Source: Bacteroidales bacterium
GTDB taxonomy: Bacteria > Bacteroidota > Bacteroidia > Bacteroidales > UBA932
DNA: 41,910 nucleotides
Assembly: GCA_024398105.1 (NCBI GenBank)
Contig: JAKSJP010000022.1
Location: 1 to 41,910 of the forward strand
Direction: 5' to 3'
The notes beneath the pieces are model-generated. The model was not told the DNA's origin and searched no databases. It was given only the letters and a program-made list of their open reading frames with translations. The position numbers were made by a program, and so were the translations under genes. Below are positions 1 to 7,579 of this stretch, piece after piece (position 1 is the first letter of the stretch; the number at the start of each line of letters is the position of its first letter).

Positions 1-843
1 GGAGCAGAGTCGAACGAGAACGCTGCGAAGCTCGCATCATTCCACACCGGAAAGGACCGCATCATCGCATTCCACAAGAGTTTCCATGGACGCACATCAG
101 GTGCTGTCGCACTTACCGACAACCCGTCGATCGTATCTCCTTTCAACGCACACCACAAGGTGACTTTCTGCGACCTCAACAACATCGAGCAGGTCGAGGA
201 TGCACTCAAGGGCGGTGACGTGGCAGGTGTGATCATCGAGGGCATCCAGGGCTGCGGCGGAATCAACGAGCCTACCACGGAGTTCATGCAGTCACTCGAG
301 ACTCTCTGTCAGAAATACGGCGCAGTCCTCATCCTCGACGAGGTACAGAGCGGCTACGGAAGGACAGGTAAGTTCTTCGCACACCAGTGGTACGGCATCA
401 AGCCAGGCATCATCACTCTCGGAAAGGGCATCGCCAACGGTTTCCCATGCGGCGGCATCATGATCTCTCCTGAGTTCCAGGCGAAGAAGGGAATGCTCGG
501 CACCACCTTCGGAGGCAACTACCTCGCAATGGCAGCGGCACTCTCAGTGCTCGACATCATGGAGAAGGAGAATCTCGTAGAGAACGCTCTCAAGGTCGGC
601 GAGTGGATCAAGGCCAACATCCCTGCATCGCCGAAGATCAAGGAAGTAAGGGGCAAGGGCCTCATGCTCGGCATTGAGTTCAACGAGGAAGTCGCTCCTA
701 TCCGCAAGGACCTCCTGTTCAACAAGCACATCTTCACCGGTGTCGCAGGAAAGAACATGGTACGTCTCCTCGCACCTCTGTGCCTCAGCATGGAGCAGGC
801 GGAAAGATTCATCTCAGCACTCAAGGAAACACTCGGAGAATAA
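1..843 (+). CDS. argD: Acyl-ornithine aminotransferase, class III PLP enzyme (5' truncated)
   Basis: The reading frame is open from base 1, so the N-terminus lies outside the window; the first residues seen, GAESNENAAKLASFHTG, are a class III aminotransferase core. The GTG at 160 is internal, not a start. The cofactor aspartate lies in ILDEVQSGYGRTGKF (near 334-378) and the PLP-binding lysine is codon 424-426 in TLGKGIANGFPCGG. The family exchanges the amino group between glutamate and N-acyl-glutamate semialdehyde, giving N-acyl-ornithine in arginine synthesis. It ends 3 bp before argF', so the two are surely co-transcribed. Because the next enzyme looks succinyl-specific, the substrate is probably N-succinylglutamate semialdehyde (inference). 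Other class III aminotransferases look alike; the operon decides the name. Confidence 0.93.
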   Translation, partial: GAESNENAAKLASFHTGKDRIIAFHKSFHGRTSGAVALTDNPSIVSPFNAHHKVTFCDLNNIEQVEDALKGGDVAGVIIEGIQGCGGINEPTTEFMQSLETLCQKYGAVLILDEVQSGYGRTGKFFAHQWYGIKPGIITLGKGIANGFPCGGIMISPEFQAKKGMLGTTFGGNYLAMAAALSVLDIMEKENLVENALKVGEWIKANIPASPKIKEVRGKGLMLGIEFNEEVAPIRKDLLFNKHIFTGVAGKNMVRLLAPLCLSMEQAERFISALKETLGE

Positions 844-846
844 GTT

Positions 847-1821
847 ATGAAATCATTTTTTCACGTTTCAGACATAGGCGACCTCAAGGCAGCACTCGAG
901 GAAGCAAAGCAGGTCAAGGCCAATCCGTTCGCATGGAAGCACCTCGGCGAGAACAAGACCATCATGCTGGTGTTCTTCAACAGCAGCCTCCGTACCCGTC
1001 TGAGCAGCCAGAAGGCAGCTCTCAACCTCGGCATGAGCCCTATCGTGCTCAACATCGGTTCTGACAGCTGGAAGCTCGAGACCGAGATGGGAGTAGTGAT
1101 GGACGGCGACAAGTCAGAGCACCTTCGCGAGGCAATCCCAGTGATGGCAAGCTACTGCGACATCATCGGCGTACGTTCGTTCGCAGGTCTCACCGACCGC
1201 GAGTTCGACTACAACGAGACTGTCCTCAAGCAGTTCATCGAGTACAGCGGCAAGCCTGTGATCAGCCTTGAGTCCGCTACCGTCCACCCTTGCCAGGCAT
1301 TCGCCGACCTCATCACCATCGAGGAGTACAAGAAGGTGGCAAGACCTAAGGTCGTCCTCACATGGGCACCTCATCCAAAGGCTCTCCCTCAGGCAGTGCC
1401 AAACTCTTTCGCGGAGTGGATGAACGCAGCCGACGTGGATTTCGTGATAACCCATCCTGAAGGATACGAGCTTGACCCTCAGTTCGCAGGCAACGCCAAG
1501 GTCGAGTACGACCAGATGAAGGCCTTCGAAGGCGCAGACTTCATCTATGCGAAGAACTGGAGCTGCCCAGGCGTCAAGGACCCTTCACAGTACGGACAGA
1601 TCCTCAGCAAGGACATGGACTGGACAGTAGGTGCAAGGCAGATGGCCGTCACCAACAACGCCCACTTCATGCACTGTCTCCCTGTACGAAGGAACATGAT
1701 CGTGACCGACGAGGTCATCGACGCTCCTACCAGCCTCGTGATTCCTGAGGCTGCGAACAGGGCTGTCTCAGCACAGGTCGTGATGAAAAGGATGCTTGAA
1801 GACCTTCAGGCAGGTAAATAG
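847..1821 (+). CDS. argF': N-succinylornithine carbamoyltransferase (ArgF' type)
   Basis: 324 aa. It transfers the carbamoyl group from carbamoyl phosphate to N-acylated ornithine. The carbamoyl-phosphate loop is FFNSSLRTRLSSQKAALNLGM (residues 43-63), and HCLPVRRN lies near residue 277. The protein follows the Bacteroides SOTCase pattern over its whole length (for example ITHPEGYELDP and the FEGADFIYAKNW region). The residue that separates acetyl- from succinyl-ornithine enzymes (Glu92 in Xanthomonas AOTCase, Pro90 in B. fragilis SOTCase) is Ser90 here, in DGDKSEH. Ser at this site gave succinylornithine activity in published mutants, so SOTCase is the better call. ATG at 847 is 3 bp after argD; argB follows within 6 bp. 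Confidence 0.95.
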   Translation: MKSFFHVSDIGDLKAALEEAKQVKANPFAWKHLGENKTIMLVFFNSSLRTRLSSQKAALNLGMSPIVLNIGSDSWKLETEMGVVMDGDKSEHLREAIPVMASYCDIIGVRSFAGLTDREFDYNETVLKQFIEYSGKPVISLESATVHPCQAFADLITIEEYKKVARPKVVLTWAPHPKALPQAVPNSFAEWMNAADVDFVITHPEGYELDPQFAGNAKVEYDQMKAFEGADFIYAKNWSCPGVKDPSQYGQILSKDMDWTVGARQMAVTNNAHFMHCLPVRRNMIVTDEVIDAPTSLVIPEAANRAVSAQVVMKRMLEDLQAGK

Positions 1822-1827
1822 TTGAGG

Positions 1828-2586
1828 ATGGAAAAGATAAATGTCATCAAAGTCGGTGGAAAGATCGTAGAGGATTCCCTTGAGGAATTCCTCTGCTCTT
1901 TTTCTACAGTAGAGGGCAAGAAGGCTCTCGTCCATGGTGGCGGACGTACCGCCACGGCCCTTGCGGCCAAGCTCGGAATCGAGACCAGGATGGTCGGCGG
2001 CCGAAGGATCACTGACAAGGAAATGCTGGATGTAGTCACCATGGTCTATGGCGGACTCGTCAACAAGAATATCGTAGCAGGCCTCCAGGCCCGTGGAATC
2101 AATGCCATCGGTCTGACCGGAGCTGACATGGACATCATCCGCAGCGACAAGAGACCAGTCAAGGATGTCGACTATGGATATGTAGGCGACGTGAAGGCTG
2201 TGCGTGGCGACATGCTCGCAGCCCTCATCGAGTCAGGTGCGACCCCAGTAGTCGCTCCGCTCACCCACGACGGAAAGGGCTCCATGCTCAACACCAACGC
2301 AGACACTATCGCAGCGACGGTCGCAAAGGGTCTCGTAGGAAGATATGAGGTCACCCTCACATACTGCTTCGAGATGCCGGGAGTGCTCTCAGACCCTGAG
2401 GACCCTTCTTCAGTGATTCCTGTGATCACACCGGAAAGCTTCGAGAAGCTGACCGCCGAAGGCATCGTTTCCGGCGGCATGATCCCTAAGATCGAGAACG
2501 CCCTCGACGCAGTACGCTGCGGAGTGGCGAAGGTCGTAATCACAAAGGCAGACAACCTGGGCGGAGGTACTGTCATCAGACTCTAA
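1828..2586 (+). CDS. argB: N-acyl-L-glutamate kinase (acetyl- or succinylglutamate kinase)
   Basis: Amino-acid kinase family, 252 aa from the ATG at 1828. It phosphorylates the gamma-carboxylate of N-acylglutamate. The N-terminal nucleotide motif is INVIKVGGKIVE, followed by the substrate loop ALVHGGGRTATALAAKLGIE and a C-terminal VVITKADNLGGGT. An in-frame TTG at 1822 directly abuts the argF' stop and would add two residues; I prefer ATG because MEKINVIKVGGK has the normal family N-terminus. Given the SOTCase upstream, the natural substrate is likely N-succinylglutamate (inference). The C-terminal stop is 6 bp before the next gene. Confidence 0.93.
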   Translation: MEKINVIKVGGKIVEDSLEEFLCSFSTVEGKKALVHGGGRTATALAAKLGIETRMVGGRRITDKEMLDVVTMVYGGLVNKNIVAGLQARGINAIGLTGADMDIIRSDKRPVKDVDYGYVGDVKAVRGDMLAALIESGATPVVAPLTHDGKGSMLNTNADTIAATVAKGLVGRYEVTLTYCFEMPGVLSDPEDPSSVIPVITPESFEKLTAEGIVSGGMIPKIENALDAVRCGVAKVVITKADNLGGGTVIRL

Positions 2587-2592
2587 GGTACC

Positions 2593-3633
2593 ATGGACCA
2601 GTATATCGAGCTTCTCAAGGATCTTATCCGCATACCATCGGTCAGCCGCGAGGAAAAGGCTGCAGCCGATGCGCTGGAGGCGTGGATGCTCGCGCATGGA
2701 CTCGAGCCTAGGAGAAAAGGCAACAATCTCTGGATCTGCGACAGCGAACCCGACGGAAGGCCTACCATACTGCTGAACGCCCATATCGACACCGTCAAGC
2801 CTGCATCGGGCTACGACAGGGACCCTTTCACCCCTGAGGTCATCGACGGCAAGCTCTACGGGCTGGGCAGCAACGACGACGGAGGCTCTCTCGTGGCTCT
2901 CCTCGCAGTCTATATGAACATGGCGGGCAAAGGACAGCCTTTCCGCCTGATCTACAGCGCCACCGCAGAGGAAGAGGTCAGCGGACGCGAAGGACTCGAC
3001 CTTATCCTCCCCGAGATCGGCGAGATCACCCTCGGAATCATGGGTGAACCGACAGGTATGCAGATGGCCGTGGCCGAGCGCGGGCTCATGGTACTCGACT
3101 GCACCGCCGTCGGCAAATCCGGCCACGCTGCCCGCAACGAGGGCATCAACGCGATATACGAGGCACTCGAGGACATCAACTGGTTCAGGAACCACCAGTT
3201 CGAAAAGGTTTCCGATTATCTGGGACCGGTCAAGATGAGCGTCACCCAGATCAACGCCGGCACGCAGCACAACGTCGTTCCGGACAAGTGCACCTTCGTA
3301 GTCGACGTACGCCCTAACGGAATGTACAGCAACATCGAGCTCCTGCAGAAGATCAAGAATTCGGTCCGCTGCCAGGTCAGGGAAAGGTCGACCAGGATCA
3401 ACAGTTCGCACATCGACATAGAGCATCCTGTCATCAGACGTGGACTCTCGCTGGGACTCAGCACCTTCGGTTCGCCTACGACAAGCAACCAGGCGCTGGT
3501 TTCGTTCCCTACCGTCAAGATCGGGCCTGGTGACTCTGCAAGGTCGCACTCGGCAAATGAATATATCATAATTGAGGAAATCGAGCAGGCTGTAGGCATC
3601 TACATGCAGCTGCTTGACTCACTCGCACTATAA
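2593..3633 (+). CDS. argE: M20-family N-acyl-citrulline/ornithine deacylase (ArgE-like)
   Basis: 346 aa, M20 zinc peptidase family. Visible catalytic pattern: H64 and D66 in NAHIDTV, D95 in GSNDDGG, the EEE triplet at 126-128, and a late histidine near 319 in ARSHSANEY. The lid domain runs roughly from residue 165 to 275. In an operon with a transcarbamylase that acts on acylated ornithine, this enzyme most likely removes the acyl group from N-succinylcitrulline, giving citrulline and succinate (inference); M20 enzymes also include DapE and other deacylases. The start ATG at 2593 is embedded in GGTACCATGG (2587-2596), a word repeated nine times in this window. It ends 8 bp before argH. Confidence 0.88.
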   Translation: MDQYIELLKDLIRIPSVSREEKAAADALEAWMLAHGLEPRRKGNNLWICDSEPDGRPTILLNAHIDTVKPASGYDRDPFTPEVIDGKLYGLGSNDDGGSLVALLAVYMNMAGKGQPFRLIYSATAEEEVSGREGLDLILPEIGEITLGIMGEPTGMQMAVAERGLMVLDCTAVGKSGHAARNEGINAIYEALEDINWFRNHQFEKVSDYLGPVKMSVTQINAGTQHNVVPDKCTFVVDVRPNGMYSNIELLQKIKNSVRCQVRERSTRINSSHIDIEHPVIRRGLSLGLSTFGSPTTSNQALVSFPTVKIGPGDSARSHSANEYIIIEEIEQAVGIYMQLLDSLAL

Positions 3634-3641
3634 CTAAGAAT

Positions 3642-4985
3642 ATGGCAGAAGCAGCAAAACTCTGGGACAAGGGTTTCAAGGTCGACGAGAAGATCGACAA
3701 ATTCACCGTCGGACACGACCGTGAGATGGACCTCTATCTCTCACAGTACGACATAATGGGCACCATGGCCCACATCACCATGCTTTCCGAGCAGGGACTC
3801 CTTCCGAAGGAGGACCTCGCAGTGCTCATCCCTGAGCTCAAGGCGCTCTACGCTGAGGCGAAGGCAGGCCGCTTCACTATCGAGGACGGCATCGAGGACG
3901 TGCACTCGCAGGTCGAGCTCATGCTCACCCGCAAGCTTGGAGACCTTGGAAAGAAAGTCCATACCGGAAGGTCACGCAACGACCAGGTCATGGTAGACCT
4001 CAAGCTCTTCGGTAGAGCCGAGATCGAGAAGACCGTCAGGAAGATGGAGTCCGTCTTCGAGGTGCTCCAGCGCAAGAGCGAGGAGTACAAGGATATCATC
4101 ATCCCGGGCTACACCCACCTCCAGGTAGCGATGCCATCGTCTTTCGGAATGTGGTTCGGAGCATATGCCGAGAGCCTTACCGACGACATGCAGATGATGC
4201 GTGCCGCATGGAACGTCACCAACCAGAACCCTCTCGGAGCCGCAGCCGGCTACGGTTCATCCGCCCCTATCAACAGGACAAGGACGACCGAGCTGCTCGG
4301 ATTCGACGATCTCAACTATAATTCAGTCTACGCGCAGATGGGACGTGGCAAGACCGAGCGTATCATCGCGTTCGCCTACGCATCTGTCGCCGAGACCATC
4401 GGAAGGCTTGCATTCGACGGCTGTCTCTACACCAGCCAGAACTTCGGATTCATCCACCTTCCTGACTCGCTCACCACAGGTTCGAGCATCATGCCTCACA
4501 AGAAGAACCCGGACGTGTTCGAGCTCATCCGTGCGCACTGCAACAAGATCCAGGGCGTATCGAACAGCATCCGCCTCATCACAGGCAACCTTCCTTCAGG
4601 CTATTTCCGCGACATGCAGATCATCAAGGAAGTCTGGATCCCTCTCTTCGAGGAGATGAACGACTGCCTCGACATCGTAGCATACGCTGTGGAGAACATG
4701 GAGGTAAGGGACAACATCATGGAAGACCCTAAGTACAAGCTCGCTTACACAGTAGAGGAGGTCAACCACCTCGTAGCGGAAGGCATGCCTTTCAGAGACG
4801 CCTACAAGAAGGTCGGCCTCGACGTACAGGCAGGTCAGTTCGAGTTCCATGGTACCCTGAACCACACTCATGAGGGTTCTATCGGCAACCTCTGCAACGA
4901 CAAGGTCAAGGCAAAGATGGACGCCATCCTCAGCGGATTCACCTTCGACAAGGTTCAGCAGGCAGTTGACAGACTTACAAAGTAG
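3642..4985 (+). CDS. argH: Argininosuccinate lyase
   Basis: 447 aa, close to the family's usual length. It splits argininosuccinate into arginine and fumarate, the last step of arginine synthesis. The fumarase/aspartase signature GSSIMPHKKNPD holds the mobile catalytic serine loop (around nucleotides 4480-4515), and HTGRSRNDQV near residue 106 is the N-terminal substrate motif. C-terminal NHTHEGSIGNLCN is typical of Bacteroidetes ArgH. The gene contains CCATGGTACC at 4847-4856, an antisense copy of the repeated word. The enzyme's substrate-forming partner argG is not in the window, nor are argA and argC. Confidence 0.95.
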   Translation: MAEAAKLWDKGFKVDEKIDKFTVGHDREMDLYLSQYDIMGTMAHITMLSEQGLLPKEDLAVLIPELKALYAEAKAGRFTIEDGIEDVHSQVELMLTRKLGDLGKKVHTGRSRNDQVMVDLKLFGRAEIEKTVRKMESVFEVLQRKSEEYKDIIIPGYTHLQVAMPSSFGMWFGAYAESLTDDMQMMRAAWNVTNQNPLGAAAGYGSSAPINRTRTTELLGFDDLNYNSVYAQMGRGKTERIIAFAYASVAETIGRLAFDGCLYTSQNFGFIHLPDSLTTGSSIMPHKKNPDVFELIRAHCNKIQGVSNSIRLITGNLPSGYFRDMQIIKEVWIPLFEEMNDCLDIVAYAVENMEVRDNIMEDPKYKLAYTVEEVNHLVAEGMPFRDAYKKVGLDVQAGQFEFHGTLNHTHEGSIGNLCNDKVKAKMDAILSGFTFDKVQQAVDRLTK

Positions 4986-4992
4986 GAAAGTA

Positions 4993-6294
4993 ATGAAAGA
5001 AACAAGATACGTTTCGGCAGACGAAGCCGTGAAGGCTGTCAGAAGCCACGACCACATCCATCTCGGAAGTATCGCGAGCGTTCCTATGGTTCTTGTCGAG
5101 GCCCTCACCCGCAGGGCTGAGGCCGGAGAACTCAAGGACCTCCATTTCCACCACTTCCACACAGAAGGTCCGGCACCTTACGCCGATCCGAAGTTCGAAG
5201 GAATCTTCTTCGAGCAGGGCTTCTTCGTAGCTGGCAACACAAGGGCAAGCGTGAACGCAGGCTATGCCGACTATCTCCCTGTCCACCTCTCAGAGTCAGG
5301 CAGGCTCTACCGCAGCGGAGCGATTCCGCTCGGTGTGGCGATGGTACAGGTGTCTGAGCCTGACGAGAACGGAATGGTCTCTCTCGGGACATCGGTCGAC
5401 TGCTCGGTAGCAGCCATCGAGACCGCAAGGGACGTCATCGCAGTGATGAATCCGAACGTACCTTTCGCCTACGGAGACCTCATCAGCCTCGACCAGATCG
5501 ACTACGTCGTAAAAGACGACAGGCCTCTCATCGAGAAAGCATACATGGAGCCAAGCGAGATCGAGCAGAAGATCGGCAAGATCTGCGCTGACCTCATTCC
5601 GGACGGAGCCTGCATCCAGATGGGCATAGGCTCTCTCCCTAACGCCGTGGCAAGCCAGCTTGTCGGCCATCAGAACCTCGGAGTACACTCTGAGATGTTC
5701 GCGGACGGAGTCCTCGACCTCATCCGCAAGGGCGTAGTCAACGGCTCGCAGAAGAAGATAGACACAGGAAAGACCATAGCTTCCTTCCTCATGGGCTCGA
5801 AGGACGTCTACGAGTTCATCGACCATAATCCTGACGTCCTGATGCGCAGCATCGAGTACGTCAACAACCCGTTCAACATCGCACTCAACGACAAGGTCAT
5901 GGCAATCAATTCTGCCACCGAGGTCGACTTCACAGGCCAGATCTGCGCAGACTCGATCGGAACCAGGATCTATTCCGGAACCGGCGGACAGCTTGACTTC
6001 GTCAGAGGTGCTACCATGTCAAAGGGAGGAAAGTCGATCACCGCCTTCGCCTCAAGGACCAACAAGGGCTTCTCGAAGATCACCCCTATCCTCAAGCCGG
6101 GTGCTGGTGTAGTCACCCCTCGCTCCGACGCTCATTATATCGTGACCGAGTTCGGATGGGTAGACCTTACAGGCAAGTCCCTCCAGGAAAGAGCGAAGCT
6201 GATGATTTCCATCGCGCATCCTGATGACCGTGAGGAACTTGACAGGGCAGCGTTCGAGAGGTTCGGCCCGCACTACCACAATTTCAGCATCTAG
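4993..6294 (+). CDS. Acetyl-CoA hydrolase/CoA-transferase family (Cat1/4-hydroxybutyrate CoA-transferase type)
   Basis: 433 aa. Family I CoA-transferases move CoA between carboxylic acids through a glutamyl-CoA thioester; the expected catalytic residue is E234 in GVHSEMFADGV. GTGGQLDF (around nucleotide 5980) is the conserved CoA-site loop. The length matches 4-hydroxybutyrate or butyryl-CoA:acetate CoA-transferases (about 430-450 aa) better than the longer succinyl-CoA:acetate group (about 500 aa). ATG at 4993 was chosen because it lies 7 bp past the argH stop and gives the family N-terminus KETRYVSADEAVKAV; the frame stays open upstream into argH. Co-transcription with arg genes suggests a link to succinyl-CoA recycling, but the acid substrates cannot be read from the sequence. 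Confidence 0.88.
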   Translation: MKETRYVSADEAVKAVRSHDHIHLGSIASVPMVLVEALTRRAEAGELKDLHFHHFHTEGPAPYADPKFEGIFFEQGFFVAGNTRASVNAGYADYLPVHLSESGRLYRSGAIPLGVAMVQVSEPDENGMVSLGTSVDCSVAAIETARDVIAVMNPNVPFAYGDLISLDQIDYVVKDDRPLIEKAYMEPSEIEQKIGKICADLIPDGACIQMGIGSLPNAVASQLVGHQNLGVHSEMFADGVLDLIRKGVVNGSQKKIDTGKTIASFLMGSKDVYEFIDHNPDVLMRSIEYVNNPFNIALNDKVMAINSATEVDFTGQICADSIGTRIYSGTGGQLDFVRGATMSKGGKSITAFASRTNKGFSKITPILKPGAGVVTPRSDAHYIVTEFGWVDLTGKSLQERAKLMISIAHPDDREELDRAAFERFGPHYHNFSI

Positions 6295-6316
6295 GCCCGT
6301 AGAGACAGGTATAAGT

Positions 6317-6342
6317 CCAGGGACATGGTACCATGGTCCTGG
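6317..6342. repeat. 26-bp imperfect palindrome centred on the GGTACC repeat word
   Basis: The two 13-base arms pair at 11 Watson-Crick positions plus one G-T, with a single mismatch (6323/6336). The centre holds GGTACCATGG (6327-6336), the word found nine times in this window. It lies between the end of the arginine operon and the -33 box of the next gene, so it could act as an operator, a weak terminator or an RNA-processing hairpin. No poly-U tract follows it, which argues against a standard terminator. Confidence 0.6.
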
Positions 6343-6344
6343 CG

Positions 6345-6374
6345 TTGGTTTCTTGAAAAGAATTGCTAATTTTG
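6345..6374 (+). promoter_or_regulatory. Bacteroidetes-type promoter for the G1P dehydrogenase-like gene
   Basis: -33 box TTG at 6345-6347, exactly 19 bp spacer, -7 box TAATTTTG at 6367-6374, matching the TAnnTTTG consensus. The start codon at 6385 lies only 10 bases past the -7 box, so the transcript would have a leader of just a few bases or none. The -33 box abuts the palindrome at 6317-6342. Confidence 0.75.
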
Positions 6375-6384
6375 CATTCTAGAC

Positions 6385-7377
6385 ATGTACTACAAGGAAT
6401 TGAAAGCTCCGGCGCTGATCAAGCTCGGCCGTGACATACTTAAAAATATTGACTGGATCCTGAAGGATGCCCACTTCTACTACTCCAACAAGATTCTCAT
6501 CACACAGGAGTGGCTTTTCGAGGAGTACAAGGAGCAGCTCAACGTAAGTGAGTTCTCCGAGATTCTCTTCGTCAAGGGAGGTGAAGCAGCCGAGGCGATC
6601 GAGCTTGCCGGCAAGATCAATGGTCTTGACGCGCTCCTTTTCGGCTTCGGTGGCGGCAGCGTGATCGACCAGGTCAAGTATATCGGAGAAAGGTGCGACA
6701 TTCCTTTCATCACTATCCCTACCACACTTTCAAACGACTCACTCTGCTCGGCAGTGGCGCGCCTCATCTCAGGAGGAAGGAAGAGAAGCTATGCGGTCCA
6801 GCCGCCTCTCGGAATCCTCGTGGACTTCGGTGTCGTCGCACGCTCGCCTAAGAAGCTCACACTCGCAGGTGTAGCAGATGTGATCTCGAACCATTCGGCT
6901 GTCAAGGACTGGCTCCTTGCCCACAAGAATACCGGTGAATCCATCGACGACCTCGCGCTCATGCTCGCCAAGAATGCACCGGAACCGCTCTACAAGTACA
7001 AGGCTGCGGACCTCGAGAGCGACGCCTTCTTCTACGACCTTGCCAGCGGACTCATCCTCTCCGGCATGTCGATGATCATGACAGGCAACTCCCGTGGAGC
7101 CAGCGGCTCAGAGCACCTCATCAGCCACGCTATCGACGAGTACTTCCCTGAGAAGTCGACCATCCATGGTCTTCAGGTCGGCTGGGCACATCTCATGATC
7201 GAGAAATATTGCCGCAAGGACCTCGACGAATACGAGAAGCTACGCCGCTTCTTCGACGCGATCGGTCTCACTGAGATAATCGACGAATGTGTGCCATGGA
7301 CTGAAGAGGAATTCCAGAGCCTCATCCCGTACGCAAAGACAATCAGAAAGAGATATACGATCTTCGATACGCTGTAA
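6385..7377 (+). CDS. sn-glycerol-1-phosphate dehydrogenase-like protein (Fe-ADH/EgsA-AraM family)
   Basis: 330 aa. The fold family includes 3-dehydroquinate synthase, glycerol dehydrogenase and G1P dehydrogenase. Nucleotide-binding glycine loop FGGGSVIDQVKY (88-99); PTTLSNDS (112-119) matches the G1PDH-type PTxxSND motif; SRGASGSEHLISHAID (236-251) resembles the archaeal EgsA motif SRPASGSEH. Likely metal ligands are D165, H244 and H261. G1PDH uses NAD(P)H to reduce dihydroxyacetone phosphate to glycerol-1-phosphate, the backbone of archaeal-type ether lipids. The family match is clear; the substrate is inferred. It has its own promoter and a strong terminator immediately after the stop, so it is a single-gene unit. 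Confidence 0.75.
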   Translation: MYYKELKAPALIKLGRDILKNIDWILKDAHFYYSNKILITQEWLFEEYKEQLNVSEFSEILFVKGGEAAEAIELAGKINGLDALLFGFGGGSVIDQVKYIGERCDIPFITIPTTLSNDSLCSAVARLISGGRKRSYAVQPPLGILVDFGVVARSPKKLTLAGVADVISNHSAVKDWLLAHKNTGESIDDLALMLAKNAPEPLYKYKAADLESDAFFYDLASGLILSGMSMIMTGNSRGASGSEHLISHAIDEYFPEKSTIHGLQVGWAHLMIEKYCRKDLDEYEKLRRFFDAIGLTEIIDECVPWTEEEFQSLIPYAKTIRKRYTIFDTL

Positions 7378-7378
7378 G

Positions 7379-7409
7379 AAAAAAGCTGACCTTCGCGGTC
7401 AGCTTTTTT
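7379..7409. terminator. Strong bidirectional rho-independent terminator
   Basis: Perfect stem AAAAAAGCTGACC / GGTCAGCTTTTTT with a 5-base loop (7392-7396), starting 2 bases after the stop codon at 7377. It has a T run on both strands, so it can end transcription from both sides of this convergent gap. Confidence 0.92.
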
Positions 7410-7420
7410 CTTATATCCTA

Positions 7421-7556
7421 TTGCCTCCATGCGTCGGCTGCTCTCCTCCGGAGACCTTCCGCGCTTCGCGCTCCATCCCGTCTCTCGCTCCGCTCGAGCC
7501 ACCCGCTCACGAGGCCGCGGGCGGCCACGGGTCCCGGAGGAGACAGCCGGCAGCAT
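7421..7556. repeat. Intergenic inverted-repeat element (REP/MITE-like), copy 1
   Basis: The left end GTCGGCTG-CTCTCCTCCGGAGACC (from 7433) and right end GGGTCCCGGAGGAGACAGCCGGC (7530-7552) are near-complementary terminal inverted repeats. The left 55-60 bases (7421-7480) are almost identical to the second copy at 26579-26636, including GACCTTCCGCGCTTCGCGCT; the middle differs and is GC-rich. No coding potential is convincing. It lies between the 3' ends of two convergent genes, directly after a terminator. The element resembles a non-autonomous MITE or REP-type hairpin; no transposase or target-site duplication was recognised. Confidence 0.8.
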
Positions 7557-7579
7557 CTGAGAGGCATGAGCTCCCGCAC

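Noticed and set aside
2410-3549. 379-codon open frame antisense to argB/argE
   Set aside because: Same third-position GC effect; no family match, and both sense genes are complete.
4870-4992. Upstream extension of the CoA-transferase into argH
   Set aside because: The extra residues do not match the family, and ATG 4993 gives a normal N-terminus and operon spacing.
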